Shown here: positions 16,854 to 24,949 of the stretch, piece by piece
Numbering within the stretch: position 1 is the stretch's first letter
Layout of the letters: the number at the start of each line of letters is the position of its first letter
From: Marinilabiliales bacterium
GTDB lineage: Bacteria; Bacteroidota; Bacteroidia; Bacteroidales; DTU049
Direction: 5' to 3'
NCBI GenBank assembly: GCA_002869435.1
Contig: PKSX01000124.1
Location: forward strand, 1-37,771
Length of the DNA: 37,771 nt
Notes under the pieces: model-generated
What the model was told of the DNA's origin: nothing
What the model saw: the letters and a program-made list of their open reading frames with translations, nothing else
Database searches by the model: none
Program-made: the position numbers and the translations under genes

Positions 16854-18860
16854 TTACTTACTTAAAACTTTGAATTCGGTACGTCTGTTCATTTGACGTC
16901 CTTCATCTGTTGTGTTGGTTGCAATAGGATCTGTTTCACCATATCCTTTTGCCACCAATCTGTCTTTATGGATTCCACTCTTAATCAAGTAGGTAACCAC
17001 TGATTCTGCACGGGCTTCAGAGAGTTCCATGTTGTACTCATCTGAACCCACATTATCTGTATGGCTTGAAATCTCAATTTTAAGAGTAGGAATATCCTTC
17101 ATCAGTTTCACCAGACGGTTCAGTTCTTCAACTGATTCCGGTCTGAGTGTAGCACGATCGAAATCGTAGAATATATTGTTCAATACAATCTTTTCCCCAA
17201 CCCTGACATCTTCGATGTTAGCTTTGGCAGTATCTCCGGCAAGCAACAGCGGATCAAGGAACAGATCTAAGATGAGCAAATCTCTTTTCTCATTCTCATT
17301 TACAGACAGTGTATATTCACTCATTCGGTAGCCATCTGCTTTAGCCGTGATTTCATAATCATGACCCAGCAATAATGTTGTTGCATAAGAACCGTCTTCT
17401 TCCTTAGACACAAGACTGGCAATATTAGTCTTTGAAGTAACTGAGAATATTTCAACATCAGCTTTCAGAGCTCTGAATGAGTTTGCATCAGCAACACGAC
17501 CCCGAAGATTGATGGTTTTCTTTTTGGGTTTAACAATAGTAATATAATAAAGATCCTGACCTCCCATACCATAGTTCTTTGAAGATGAATAAAACGCATG
17601 TTTTTCATCAGGCGTTGGCATATAAAACACATCATCTTCTGTAGTATTGATAGGATAACCTATGTTTTCAGGAGTAGACCAGAATCCATCAGGAGAAATG
17701 GTTGAAATAAAGATATCAAAACCTCCCATATTTTCATGGCCCTGCGAAGCAAAATAAAGGGTAAATCCATCCGGTAACATATAGGGAGCATCCTCATCAA
17801 ACGGAGTATTAATAGTTGATCCAAGATTCTCAGGCTCTGCCCATTCCCCTCTGATTTTTTCACTTTTCCAGATATCACGACCACCGTATCCGCCGGGTCG
17901 ATCACTTACAAAATACAAAGTATTATTATCGGGAGATAAACACGCATGTGTTTCCCAATTTTCAGTATTAATGGTATTTGGAAGTTTTTCAGGCTTTGAC
18001 CATTCATTGCCATTTAATTGACTGGTATATATATTACCGTCTCCTTTATCATCGCGATACAAGAACAGTGTTTTACCATCAGGAGAAATAGAAATGGTAG
18101 CCTCATGACCAACCGTATTAATTTTACCACCTACATGCTTTGCATCAACCCATTCGCCATTCTCATAGGTTGTAAAATACACGTCTTCGTAGTATAATCC
18201 TTTCTGGTCTTTTTTATTACCAGTACTACCCTCCCTGCGACTTGTAAAATAAAGCGTTTTCATATCCAGGGTCAATACAGGTGAATATTCAGCATAGACT
18301 GTATTGATTTTGTCACCCATATTTTCAATCCGGATACTTAAAGGGTTATTAATAATCTTAACCGCAGCATAAGATTTTTCCTTTAGAGATTTTACCGAAT
18401 CAGCAAACTCAGGATTATCAAACTCAGCATATTTTAAAAACCGGTCATAGTTTTCAATCGCTTTACCAAACTTATAGTCAACATGATATACCTGAGCAAG
18501 ATAGAGATACAAATCAACCGGAGCATTCATTTCCAATGCATCACCCACATATTCCTGAACAACACTACCGCTGGCTTCTTCCAAATACGGTATAGCTCTC
18601 GGCTTGTCACTACTCATATTGGCATAGCAGTAACCAATTTTAAAATCAAGGTTGGGATTTCCAGGATAGATAGAATCCCACTTTTGATATATCTTAAGGG
18701 CTTCCTCAAAGTTGTAATCAAGCAAAAGCACCTCGGCCTCTTCATATTCCTTTTTGTAAACCTTATCTTTCTCCATCTGAGAAAAAATATCCTCAGGTTG
18801 GGCATAAGTGGCTAAACCACAAATTATTAAGCAAAGGCTTAGTAAAAAACATTTACGCAT
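16854..18860 (-). CDS. PorE-like TPR / PD40 / OmpA-family protein
   Basis: The 668 residues comprise a signal peptide (near LATYAQ-PEDI), TPR-like helices (about 35-150), PD40/WD40-type repeats (about 190-435: YSPVLTLDMKTLYFTSRR, ISISPDGKTLFLYRDD, LSPDNNTLYFVSDRPGGYGG, ASQGHENMGGFDIF), a carboxypeptidase-regulatory-like domain (about 448-535), and an OmpA C-terminal domain (about 560-668). The last carries SSHTDNVGSDEYN and LSEARAESV with the Asp and Arg that bind peptidoglycan diaminopimelate. This order and length match PorE, a T9SS component that ties the machine to peptidoglycan. PorE of Porphyromonas is a lipoprotein as I recall, whereas no proper lipobox is seen here. Several such paralogs usually occur per genome, so the PorE assignment is tentative. 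An exact -7 box lies 28 bases upstream. Confidence 0.85.
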   Translation of the reverse strand: MRKCFLLSLCLIICGLATYAQPEDIFSQMEKDKVYKKEYEEAEVLLLDYNFEEALKIYQKWDSIYPGNPNLDFKIGYCYANMSSDKPRAIPYLEEASGSVVQEYVGDALEMNAPVDLYLYLAQVYHVDYKFGKAIENYDRFLKYAEFDNPEFADSVKSLKEKSYAAVKIINNPLSIRIENMGDKINTVYAEYSPVLTLDMKTLYFTSRREGSTGNKKDQKGLYYEDVYFTTYENGEWVDAKHVGGKINTVGHEATISISPDGKTLFLYRDDKGDGNIYTSQLNGNEWSKPEKLPNTINTENWETHACLSPDNNTLYFVSDRPGGYGGRDIWKSEKIRGEWAEPENLGSTINTPFDEDAPYMLPDGFTLYFASQGHENMGGFDIFISTISPDGFWSTPENIGYPINTTEDDVFYMPTPDEKHAFYSSSKNYGMGGQDLYYITIVKPKKKTINLRGRVADANSFRALKADVEIFSVTSKTNIASLVSKEEDGSYATTLLLGHDYEITAKADGYRMSEYTLSVNENEKRDLLILDLFLDPLLLAGDTAKANIEDVRVGEKIVLNNIFYDFDRATLRPESVEELNRLVKLMKDIPTLKIEISSHTDNVGSDEYNMELSEARAESVVTYLIKSGIHKDRLVAKGYGETDPIATNTTDEGRQMNRRTEFKVLSK

Positions 18861-18888
18861 ACCCCAAAATATTAATAATTTAATTCTG

Positions 18889-18896
18889 CAAAATTA
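18889..18896 (-). promoter_or_regulatory. Candidate -7 box for the PorE-like gene
   Basis: On the minus strand this reads TAATTTTG, an exact TAnnTTTG match. It lies 28 bases before the ATG at 18860, in a very A+T-rich 105-base gap. No clear -33 element is seen. Confidence 0.4.
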
Positions 18897-18965
18897 ATAA
18901 TTAATCCCAAATATTTAAAAATAAATAGACTATTTTATACGAAATGACGAAAAAATATACATATT

Positions 18966-19412
18966 TTATATTTTTCTTCGTCTCTCTTTAAAAAATTCTG
19001 TCAGGATTGCAGAACAACGGACTGCTTCAACACCGGAAACAAGTGCTGTCTTAGGATGCAGAATATCAGAGCTATAATTTGAAAAACCGGCCTTCTGATC
19101 TGAGGCGCCAAACACCAGTTTTCCTATTCTTGACCAGCTTATTGCACCTGCGCACATAGCGCAGGGTTCAAGGGTTACATACATTGAATAATCTTCGAGA
19201 AACTTATTGCCGGTTGAAGCTGAGACAGAAGTAATACATAATATTTCGGCATGTGCCGTCACATCATTCAATAGCTCAGTCTGGTTATGCGCACGTGCTA
19301 CAATTTTATCATTATAGACCATTACAGCTCCAACAGGAACCTCTCCGGCCTCCACTGCCTTTTCTGCTTCCTTTATCGCTTCACGCATAAAATATGCATC
19401 ATCAAAAATCAT
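18966..19412 (-). CDS. tadA: tRNA-specific adenosine deaminase
   Basis: The 148 residues form a complete cytidine-deaminase-like fold. The zinc ligand and proton shuttle are in HAE (54-56) and the other ligands Cys84 and Cys87 in PCAMC. EVPVGAVMVYNDKIVARAHN near the N terminus is the TadA substrate loop region. TadA converts A34 to inosine in tRNA-Arg(ACG), an essential decoding step, in the cytosol. The ATG overlaps the TGA of the upstream OmpA-family gene (ATGA, 4 bases), so translation is probably coupled. The C-terminal FFKERRRKI is a basic tail typical of the family. Confidence 0.95.
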   Translation of the reverse strand: MIFDDAYFMREAIKEAEKAVEAGEVPVGAVMVYNDKIVARAHNQTELLNDVTAHAEILCITSVSASTGNKFLEDYSMYVTLEPCAMCAGAISWSRIGKLVFGASDQKAGFSNYSSDILHPKTALVSGVEAVRCSAILTEFFKERRRKI

Positions 19413-20581
19413 TTATTAAGAATTTTAATTTCTACACGGCGGTTCAATTTTCGTCCCTCAGGAAGATGATTATCTGCAATAGGCAGAGAAGAGCCAAACC
19501 CGCTATATTTCATTCGAGACAAAGATATTCCTTTTAAGTATAAATATTCAAGAACAGATTTTGCCCTCGCTTCACTTAATACCTGATTATAGGCATCGGA
19601 TCCTGTATTGTCAGTGTGTCCCCTGATTTCAATCTGCATTTTTGGATATGCTTCCATCAAATTATACACTCGGTCAAGTTCGGCAAATGAATGCGGTAAC
19701 AGAGTGGATTTATCAAACTCGAAATAAATATTTTGCAAAACTATAGTCTCTCCAATATCAATATCTTCCATAAATGGATCAATATCATCTTCGACATATT
19801 CAATTTCCGGAAATGAATCCAGTTGATTATTAATTACATTGCAATTACATTGCTCCAGCGAATCAATAGGATACAATCTGAAATCATCGAAAAGATAATA
19901 TGCAAAAGAGTGTATTTCGGTAGTTGCAGTGTTTATTAGGGTAATATATTTTGCATCTTCGTAATCCAAAAAGGCTCCCACACTCAGGTATCTTTCTTCT
20001 CCACTAGCTCTGAATGCTCCACTATACAGTTGCCAGGTGTCTTGCTCAGACAATATCGTATCATAAGGCATTTGCATCTGCGGAGTAAACGAAAAATGCT
20101 CTGTCGCTTCCTTCCACACTGGTTTGTTTGAACTCAGATATACTGATAATCCATTGGCAGCAATTCCGCTTTTTGAAGACAAAACATAATAAAACTGAAG
20201 ACAATAGAGCTGATTTCTTTCCGGAGGAGCCAGTAATGCTGTTTGAAGATGCTCATTATACGCTTTTGAAAACATATATCGGTTTGTATCAGCACGAAGT
20301 ATCATTCCCACATATGCAGCGCCATCTTTTGGAGGCATGGTTCCGGCAAAATTATCCGGCACTCCAACATTACTGTTTTGACTGCACATATTGAAATAAT
20401 CGGGTGTGGAAGTATTGATAATAAACCAACCGGGAACCAGTTCTGTAACTCCGGAACGATACTTATTATGCATTTCAGGACAGTTTTTATAAATTTCAAA
20501 ACTGCCGTTATATATAAGATCTTTCTGTCCGAAGATCATTACTGATACAAGCGAAAATATCAGAAATAAACCTGTTCGCAT
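19409..20581 (-). CDS. OmpA-family protein with N-terminal jelly-roll-like domain
   Basis: The 390 residues start with a signal peptide (near MIFGQ-KDLI). The N-terminal domain, about 22-250, opens with LIYNGSFEIYKNCPEM and contains VPGWFIINTSTPDYFNMC. That opening is shared by carbohydrate-binding-like jelly-roll domains found in Bacteroidota surface proteins. An OmpA C-terminal domain follows at about 275-390, with IYFEFDKSTLLPHSF, EIRGHTDNTGSDAYN and LSEARAKSV, the peptidoglycan-binding signature. The protein probably links the outer envelope to peptidoglycan. Its last four bases overlap the tadA start codon. It is divergent from aspS with an 79-base gap. The ligand of the N-terminal domain is unknown. 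Confidence 0.85.
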   Translation of the reverse strand: MRTGLFLIFSLVSVMIFGQKDLIYNGSFEIYKNCPEMHNKYRSGVTELVPGWFIINTSTPDYFNMCSQNSNVGVPDNFAGTMPPKDGAAYVGMILRADTNRYMFSKAYNEHLQTALLAPPERNQLYCLQFYYVLSSKSGIAANGLSVYLSSNKPVWKEATEHFSFTPQMQMPYDTILSEQDTWQLYSGAFRASGEERYLSVGAFLDYEDAKYITLINTATTEIHSFAYYLFDDFRLYPIDSLEQCNCNVINNQLDSFPEIEYVEDDIDPFMEDIDIGETIVLQNIYFEFDKSTLLPHSFAELDRVYNLMEAYPKMQIEIRGHTDNTGSDAYNQVLSEARAKSVLEYLYLKGISLSRMKYSGFGSSLPIADNHLPEGRKLNRRVEIKILNK

Positions 20582-20660
20582 ATTCCCAAATTGTTTACCC
20601 TGTAAAAATAACCCAAATTAGTCAATGATTATTGCTAATTTCGCAAAAAAGAATAGAAAA

Positions 20661-22415
20661 ATGTACCGAACACATCATTGCGGAGAACTCAGAATAGAAA
20701 ACTGCGGGGAAAAAGTTGTCCTTGCTGGCTGGATACAAAAGTTAAGAGATTTGGGAGGAATGACTTTCATTGATCTCAGAGACCGATATGGTATCAGTCA
20801 ACTTGTTTTCAACATGGAAACCAAGGCCAATCTATGTTCAATGGCCAGAGATTGCAACCGTGAATATGTTGTTCAGGTCAGCGGAACTGTTATTGAGCGC
20901 AGCAGTAAAAACCCACAAATGCCAACAGGGGATATTGAAATTGACGTGGATGAACTTGTAATTCTGAACAAAGCAGAAACTCCTCCTTTTACTATTGAAG
21001 AAGAAAGTGATGGCGGTGATGAACTTAGAATGAAATATCGTTATCTTGATTTACGCCGTCCTCCATTACAGCGCAACATTACTCTAAGGCATAAAATGGG
21101 TATCGAAATCAGAAAATATCTTAGCGATCAGGGTTTCCTTGAAATAGAAACACCCTTTCTTATTAAAAGCACTCCGGAAGGTGCCAGAGATTTTATTGTT
21201 CCTTCCCGTTTAAACAGCAACCAGTTTTATGCCCTGCCCCAGTCTCCTCAAACATATAAGCAATTACTTATGGTTTCAGGATTTGACAAATACTTTCAAA
21301 TAGTAAAATGCTTCCGTGATGAAGATCTCAGAGCTGACAGACAACCTGAGTTCACACAAATTGACTGTGAGATGTCATTCGTTGAACAGGAAGATGTTTT
21401 AAATACATTTGAGGGGCTTACCAAGCACTTATTGAAAGAAATTAAAGGAGTTGAATGTGGCAATTTTCAGCGCATGCCATACGCAGAAGCAATGAGCAAA
21501 TACGGAAGTGATAAACCCGACCTACGATTCGATTTGCCTATTACAGATATTTCAGAATCAGCAAAAGGCAAAGGATTTAAAGTTTTTGATGATGCGGAAG
21601 TCGTGGTTGCGTTAAACGTTGATGGAGGTGCTGAATGGTCTCGCAAGCAGATTGATGCGCTCACCGAATGGGTAAAAAGGCCACAAATAGGAGCCGGTGG
21701 GCTAATCTGGATGAAATTCGACAACCAGGGAAACACCAAGAGTTCAGTTGATAAGTTTTTTGATGATTCTGATAAAAACAAATGGATTACTAAAGTGGGA
21801 AGCAAACCAGGCGATATGATGCTGATTCTTGCCGGTAAAAAAATGCAAACCCTGAATGCAGCCGGAGAACTAAGGCTGGAACTTGCCGACAGGCTTAACT
21901 TAAAAGATCCCAGTAAATATGTCCCTTTATGGGTTGTTGACTTCCCTCTGCTTGAATGGGACGAGGAAGAAAAACGCTATTTTGCCATGCATCATCCTTT
22001 CACTTCTCCTCAAAAAGAGGATATTTCAAAATTAAAAACTGCTCCGGGCGAAGTGAGAGCAAATGCATATGACCTTGTAATAAACGGTGTAGAGATAGGT
22101 GGAGGCTCAATTCGTATTCACGACAGAGAACTGCAGATGCAAATGTTTGAATCCCTTGGATTTACTCCTGAAGAAGCAGAAAATCAATTTGGTTTTCTGC
22201 TCGGCGCATTTAAATACGGTGCTCCTCCCCACGGAGGAATTGCTTTTGGGTTCGATCGCTTTACAGCAATAATGGCCGGAATAAACAATATCAGAGATTT
22301 TATTGCTTTTCCTAAAAACAATAACGGACGGGATGTCATGTCTGACGCACCATCAAATGTTGACCAAAAACAACTGGAAGAATTACTAATTAAGCTTATT
22401 CCTCCTCAGGAATAA
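20661..22415 (+). CDS. aspS: Aspartyl-tRNA synthetase
   Basis: This class II synthetase of 584 residues charges tRNA-Asp in the cytosol. It has an N-terminal OB-fold anticodon-binding domain ([20 protein letters not shown]), motif 2 near residue 218 ([14 protein letters not shown]), the bacterial GAD insertion (about 300-410) and motif 3 near 527 (GIAFGFDRF). The start was placed at the ATG at 20661 ([10 protein letters not shown]), not an in-frame ATG at 20625. The extra 12 residues are unlike the family, and a near -7 box (TAATTTCG, 20636-20643) lies downstream of 20625. Leu31 occupies the position that is His in the non-discriminating Pseudomonas enzyme, which suggests a tRNA-Asp-specific enzyme. 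The 3' end overlaps the convergent lipoprotein gene by 20 bases. Confidence 0.96.
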   Translation: MYRTHHCGELRIENCGEKVVLAGWIQKLRDLGGMTFIDLRDRYGISQLVFNMETKANLCSMARDCNREYVVQVSGTVIERSSKNPQMPTGDIEIDVDELVILNKAETPPFTIEEESDGGDELRMKYRYLDLRRPPLQRNITLRHKMGIEIRKYLSDQGFLEIETPFLIKSTPEGARDFIVPSRLNSNQFYALPQSPQTYKQLLMVSGFDKYFQIVKCFRDEDLRADRQPEFTQIDCEMSFVEQEDVLNTFEGLTKHLLKEIKGVECGNFQRMPYAEAMSKYGSDKPDLRFDLPITDISESAKGKGFKVFDDAEVVVALNVDGGAEWSRKQIDALTEWVKRPQIGAGGLIWMKFDNQGNTKSSVDKFFDDSDKNKWITKVGSKPGDMMLILAGKKMQTLNAAGELRLELADRLNLKDPSKYVPLWVVDFPLLEWDEEEKRYFAMHHPFTSPQKEDISKLKTAPGEVRANAYDLVINGVEIGGGSIRIHDRELQMQMFESLGFTPEEAENQFGFLLGAFKYGAPPHGGIAFGFDRFTAIMAGINNIRDFIAFPKNNNGRDVMSDAPSNVDQKQLEELLIKLIPPQE

Positions 22416-22965
22416 GATCATATTTGTCGGCAAATTGTTTCATTACATCATTCAGTACCGACACTTTTTCATTAAGAATTGAATCGGCTGTAAATGTCAG
22501 GCTTAGAATCTCAGTATATTCTGCATCATTTACCGGAAACTTAAAGGCAGATATTTGATCGCAAATGCTTTTGTATTCTTTTTCTGAAACATTGTTATAT
22601 GCGGAACATAAATCTCTCGCTGGGCTAAGAATATCCAATTCCTCATCAAACAATGTTGCTGTATCAATCTTAGAGCATGCCTTCGAAATAATAAACACAA
22701 GGGTATCATATCTTGCGTATAAAACTTTAGCTGAATCTTCTACCTGTCTTCTTGCTTCTTTATCACGTTTAAGCATTGGTTTTTGCATTTCCCTCATAAG
22801 AAACTGCAGACAACCTGCATATGCACTATCGGCCTTAACAATATCTGAAACCGAAAACAAAACGGTTTCATAAAGTTGTTTTGCCTGCTTTTGCTCATCA
22901 TCGGAGTAAGAACAGGAAAATAATAAAGCCGCAATAAGAACAAAGGAAATAACAATGCTTCTCAT
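22396..22965 (-). CDS. Small helical lipoprotein, distant member of the adjacent paralog group
   Basis: The 189 residues have a lipoprotein signal with lipobox LLFSC (Cys18) and an otherwise predicted all-helical, charged body with no known motif. Its length, helical character, Asp/Glu-rich end ([12 protein letters not shown]) and spacing resemble the three following proteins, which end QFADQYGFSLGD or similar. I infer a divergent member of the same group. The function is not recognised. Its 3' end overlaps the aspS coding end by 20 bases on the other strand. A terminator separates it from the upstream gene at 23046, so it must have its own promoter in the 80-base gap; none was recognised. 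Confidence 0.75.
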   Translation of the reverse strand: MRSIVISFVLIAALLFSCSYSDDEQKQAKQLYETVLFSVSDIVKADSAYAGCLQFLMREMQKPMLKRDKEARRQVEDSAKVLYARYDTLVFIISKACSKIDTATLFDEELDILSPARDLCSAYNNVSEKEYKSICDQISAFKFPVNDAEYTEILSLTFTADSILNEKVSVLNDVMKQFADKYDLIPEEE

Positions 22966-23001
22966 AAAATCAAATTATAATTGGACTTTAATAAAATCAA
23001 A

Positions 23002-23027
23002 AAATGGCTGCCAAAAGACAGCCATTT
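23002..23027 (-). terminator. Intrinsic terminator of the 169-residue lipoprotein gene
   Basis: AAATGGCTG (23002-23010) pairs with CAGCCATTT (23019-23027) around an 8-base loop. On the minus strand it is followed by a T-run. It lies 19 bases beyond the stop at 23046. Confidence 0.8.
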
Positions 23028-23045
23028 CACAGAAATTAAAATTTC

Positions 23046-23555
23046 TTAGTCGCTTGAAAGAGTAAAGTTATACTCTGCAGCAAAATCTTTTTGAGCATCG
23101 AGGAAAGCATCATTAGCTTCAATTTCTTTCTCGTCGATATCTTCGATCAGGCTATCCCAATCTTCGAAATCCTGCTCGGTCAAATCTTCGGCATCTTTTG
23201 ACCAAATATCAATAAGGTCTCTGTATTCACCTGTGGCTACATCAAGAAATGTAGTTAGCAAATCAATCATTGCCTTACGGAATGTGTCATTTTCATCAAA
23301 TGCATCCATTCCCTCATATTTTGCCAGTGTTTCTTCCAAATACTCAACATACTCATCATATGCATCCTCAATAGCATCGAGAGCACCATCTTCTGTAATA
23401 GCATAGATCAGGTCATCTTCGAGCTCGAGCATATCTTTTTGGTCAGCAACAATTTGGTCATTGTGAGCAATAGCATCTTCGGTTGTGGGACCACATGATG
23501 TGAATGTCATCAGAAAAGCTACCGCTACTCCAAGGGTAAGAAAAATCTTTTTCAT
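23046..23555 (-). CDS. Acidic helical lipoprotein, paralog group member
   Basis: The 169 residues have a lipoprotein signal (TFTSC, Cys21). A mostly helical, strongly acidic body contains DAIAHNDQIVADQKDMLELE, FDENDTFRKAMIDLLTTF and the C-terminal EKEIEANDAFLDAQKDFAAE. These blocks match the two genes upstream (DAIDWNDQIV, FDSQDIFRKAILDLL, FLEAQQAFADQYGF), so the three are clear paralogs. The layout (an Asn-Asp-x-Ile-Val-x-x-Gln motif near the mature start) recalls the LIC11966 family of surface proteins, but this is a memory-based guess. Function is unknown. It has its own exact -7 box and terminator and is therefore probably a single-gene transcript. Confidence 0.85.
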   Translation of the reverse strand: MKKIFLTLGVAVAFLMTFTSCGPTTEDAIAHNDQIVADQKDMLELEDDLIYAITEDGALDAIEDAYDEYVEYLEETLAKYEGMDAFDENDTFRKAMIDLLTTFLDVATGEYRDLIDIWSKDAEDLTEQDFEDWDSLIEDIDEKEIEANDAFLDAQKDFAAEYNFTLSSD

Positions 23556-23589
23556 GATCGGATTTTTTGTTAATAATGGTTTTACGGTT

Positions 23590-23597
23590 CAAATATA
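23590..23597 (-). promoter_or_regulatory. Candidate -7 box for the 169-residue lipoprotein gene
   Basis: On the minus strand this reads TATATTTG, an exact TAnnTTTG match, 34 bases before the ATG at 23555. The rest of the 254-base gap (23556-23809) is A+T-rich and holds only this box and the terminator at 23754-23791. Confidence 0.45.
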
Positions 23598-23753
23598 TAA
23601 AAAAAATATTCTTATCGTGCATATTTTAATTAAATCTGACAATTTGATATTACTATAATTCAACTTATTTGAAATATTATTAATAGGTGAAACCATGCTG
23701 CTTATCTGAAATCAGAATTGAAAGAAGCAAATTATATACTTAGCCAGATATTG

Positions 23754-23791
23754 AAAAAAAAAGCACATGACATAATTATAATGCCATGTGC
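23754..23791 (-). terminator. Intrinsic terminator of the two-gene paralog operon
   Basis: GCACATGACAT (23763-23773) pairs with ATGCCATGTGC (23781-23791) with one mismatch and a 7-base loop. On the minus strand the stem is followed by nine T residues. It lies 18 bases past the stop at 23810. Confidence 0.85.
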
Positions 23792-23809
23792 ATAAGAATA
23801 ATTTTCCCT

Positions 23810-24304
23810 TTAGTCACCTAAAGAAAAACCATACTGATCGGCAAATGCCTGCTGGGCCTCAAGAAAGTCAGCATTGCTTTCTATTTCCAACTCATCTAAT
23901 CTGTTGGCCAGATAATCCCATCTTTCAAAATCATCATCTGTAAGATCTTCTATAGGTTTATTATTTAACTCAACTAGTTCGGCATATTCCGTTTCAGCAA
24001 TCTTTTTAAAATCAGCAAGCAGGTCGAGAATTGCTTTTCTGAAAATATCCTGACTGTCAAAAGGATCTTCTGCTTTATAATACTTGATTGAGTAATCAAT
24101 GTAGTTAATATAGCTTTCATAAACTATATCAACAATGCCTCCGGGCATACCTTCTGCCAATACCTCAACCAAAGCATCCTCAAAAGTAAGCATTACCGTC
24201 TGTGTCGTTACAATCTGATCATTCCAGTCAATGGCATCATCAACAGTTTGTGCATACCCTGTAAACACAAACGCAAACATCAGTAAAGAAAAAAAGTACT
24301 TCAT
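23810..24304 (-). CDS. Acidic helical secreted protein, paralog group member
   Basis: The 164 residues have a signal peptide cleaved near GYAQ-TVDDA and no lipobox. The mature body is predicted helical and acidic, with DAIDWNDQIVTTQTVML, FDSQDIFRKAILDLLADF, DFERWDYLANRLDELEIE and the end FADQYGFSLGD. It is about half identical by eye to the gene immediately upstream and shares the same mature start and the same last residues. The two are 29 bases apart with no terminator between them and end at a strong terminator, so they form one operon. The function is unknown. The helical, repeat-free body suggests a periplasmic or surface structural protein rather than an enzyme. Confidence 0.85.
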   Translation of the reverse strand: MKYFFSLLMFAFVFTGYAQTVDDAIDWNDQIVTTQTVMLTFEDALVEVLAEGMPGGIVDIVYESYINYIDYSIKYYKAEDPFDSQDIFRKAILDLLADFKKIAETEYAELVELNNKPIEDLTDDDFERWDYLANRLDELEIESNADFLEAQQAFADQYGFSLGD

Positions 24305-24333
24305 AATTATTAAGTTTGATTTAAAAGTTTCTA

Positions 24334-24828
24334 TTAATCTCCAAGGGAGAAACCGTACTGATCCGCAAATTTTTCTTGAGCATCCAGAAATGCATCATTT
24401 GCAGCTATTTCTTTCTCATCAATAATAGCAAGCAAATCATCCCATCTTTCAAAATCAACATCAGTTAGCTCTTCAACCGGTGTCAGATAAATGTCAATCA
24501 GTTCGACATATTCATTTTCAGCTACTGCTTTAAAAACATAAAGTAGTTCAAGCAGAGCTTTTCTGAAAATATCCTGACTATCAAAAGCCTCTTCAGCCTC
24601 ATATACCTCAATGGCAACATCAATAAAAGTTACATAATCGATATATGCTGTAGCAATTGAATCTGCAGGCTCATCATTCGCAATTGACTCTATCAGAATG
24701 TCTTCAAATGACAGCATTAATGATTGTGTCAAAACAATATCATCATTCCAGTCAATGGCATCATCAACAGTTTGTGCATTTGTTGAAACAACAGCAGCAA
24801 ACAAAAACAAAGTAATTAGATATTTCAT
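24334..24828 (-). CDS. Acidic helical secreted protein, paralog group member
   Basis: The 164 residues (start chosen at the second in-frame ATG, 24828, because MKYLITLF matches the paralog's MKYFFSLL; an ATG at 24840 would add four residues) have a signal peptide ending STNAQ-TVDDA. The body repeats the group's blocks: DAIDWNDDIVLTQSLMLSFE, FDSQDIFRKALLELLYVF, DFERWDDLLAIIDEKEIAAN and FADQYGFSLGD. It is the first gene of a two-gene operon with the paralog 29 bases downstream. It is divergent from the U32 protein gene, and the gap of about 120 bases must hold both promoters. The function is unknown. Confidence 0.85.
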   Translation of the reverse strand: MKYLITLFLFAAVVSTNAQTVDDAIDWNDDIVLTQSLMLSFEDILIESIANDEPADSIATAYIDYVTFIDVAIEVYEAEEAFDSQDIFRKALLELLYVFKAVAENEYVELIDIYLTPVEELTDVDFERWDDLLAIIDEKEIAANDAFLDAQEKFADQYGFSLGD

Positions 24829-24927
24829 GCGCAGTTTCATTTAATTCATGTGTAAAAATATAAAATTCATAATCTCCTCCAAAGCCCTTAACACTTCGTT
24901 AACGACCCACGGAAGTTTAGAAAGTAT

Positions 24928-24935
24928 TATTTTTG
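24928..24935 (+). promoter_or_regulatory. Candidate -7 box for the U32 protein gene
   Basis: TATTTTTG is an exact TAnnTTTG match, ending 14 bases before the ATG at 24950. It lies inside the reading frame that would result from an earlier start at 24848, so it supports the later start. No clear -33 element is seen. Confidence 0.4.
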
Positions 24936-24949
24936 CAGAAAACAAGCCT

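Noticed and set aside
20625..20660. Earlier in-frame ATG for aspS
   Set aside because: The 12 extra residues are not part of the AspRS family, and a near -7 box lies between the two ATGs.
24848..24949. Earlier in-frame ATG for the U32 protein
   Set aside because: The extra 34 residues are unlike the family, and an exact TAnnTTTG box lies inside this segment.
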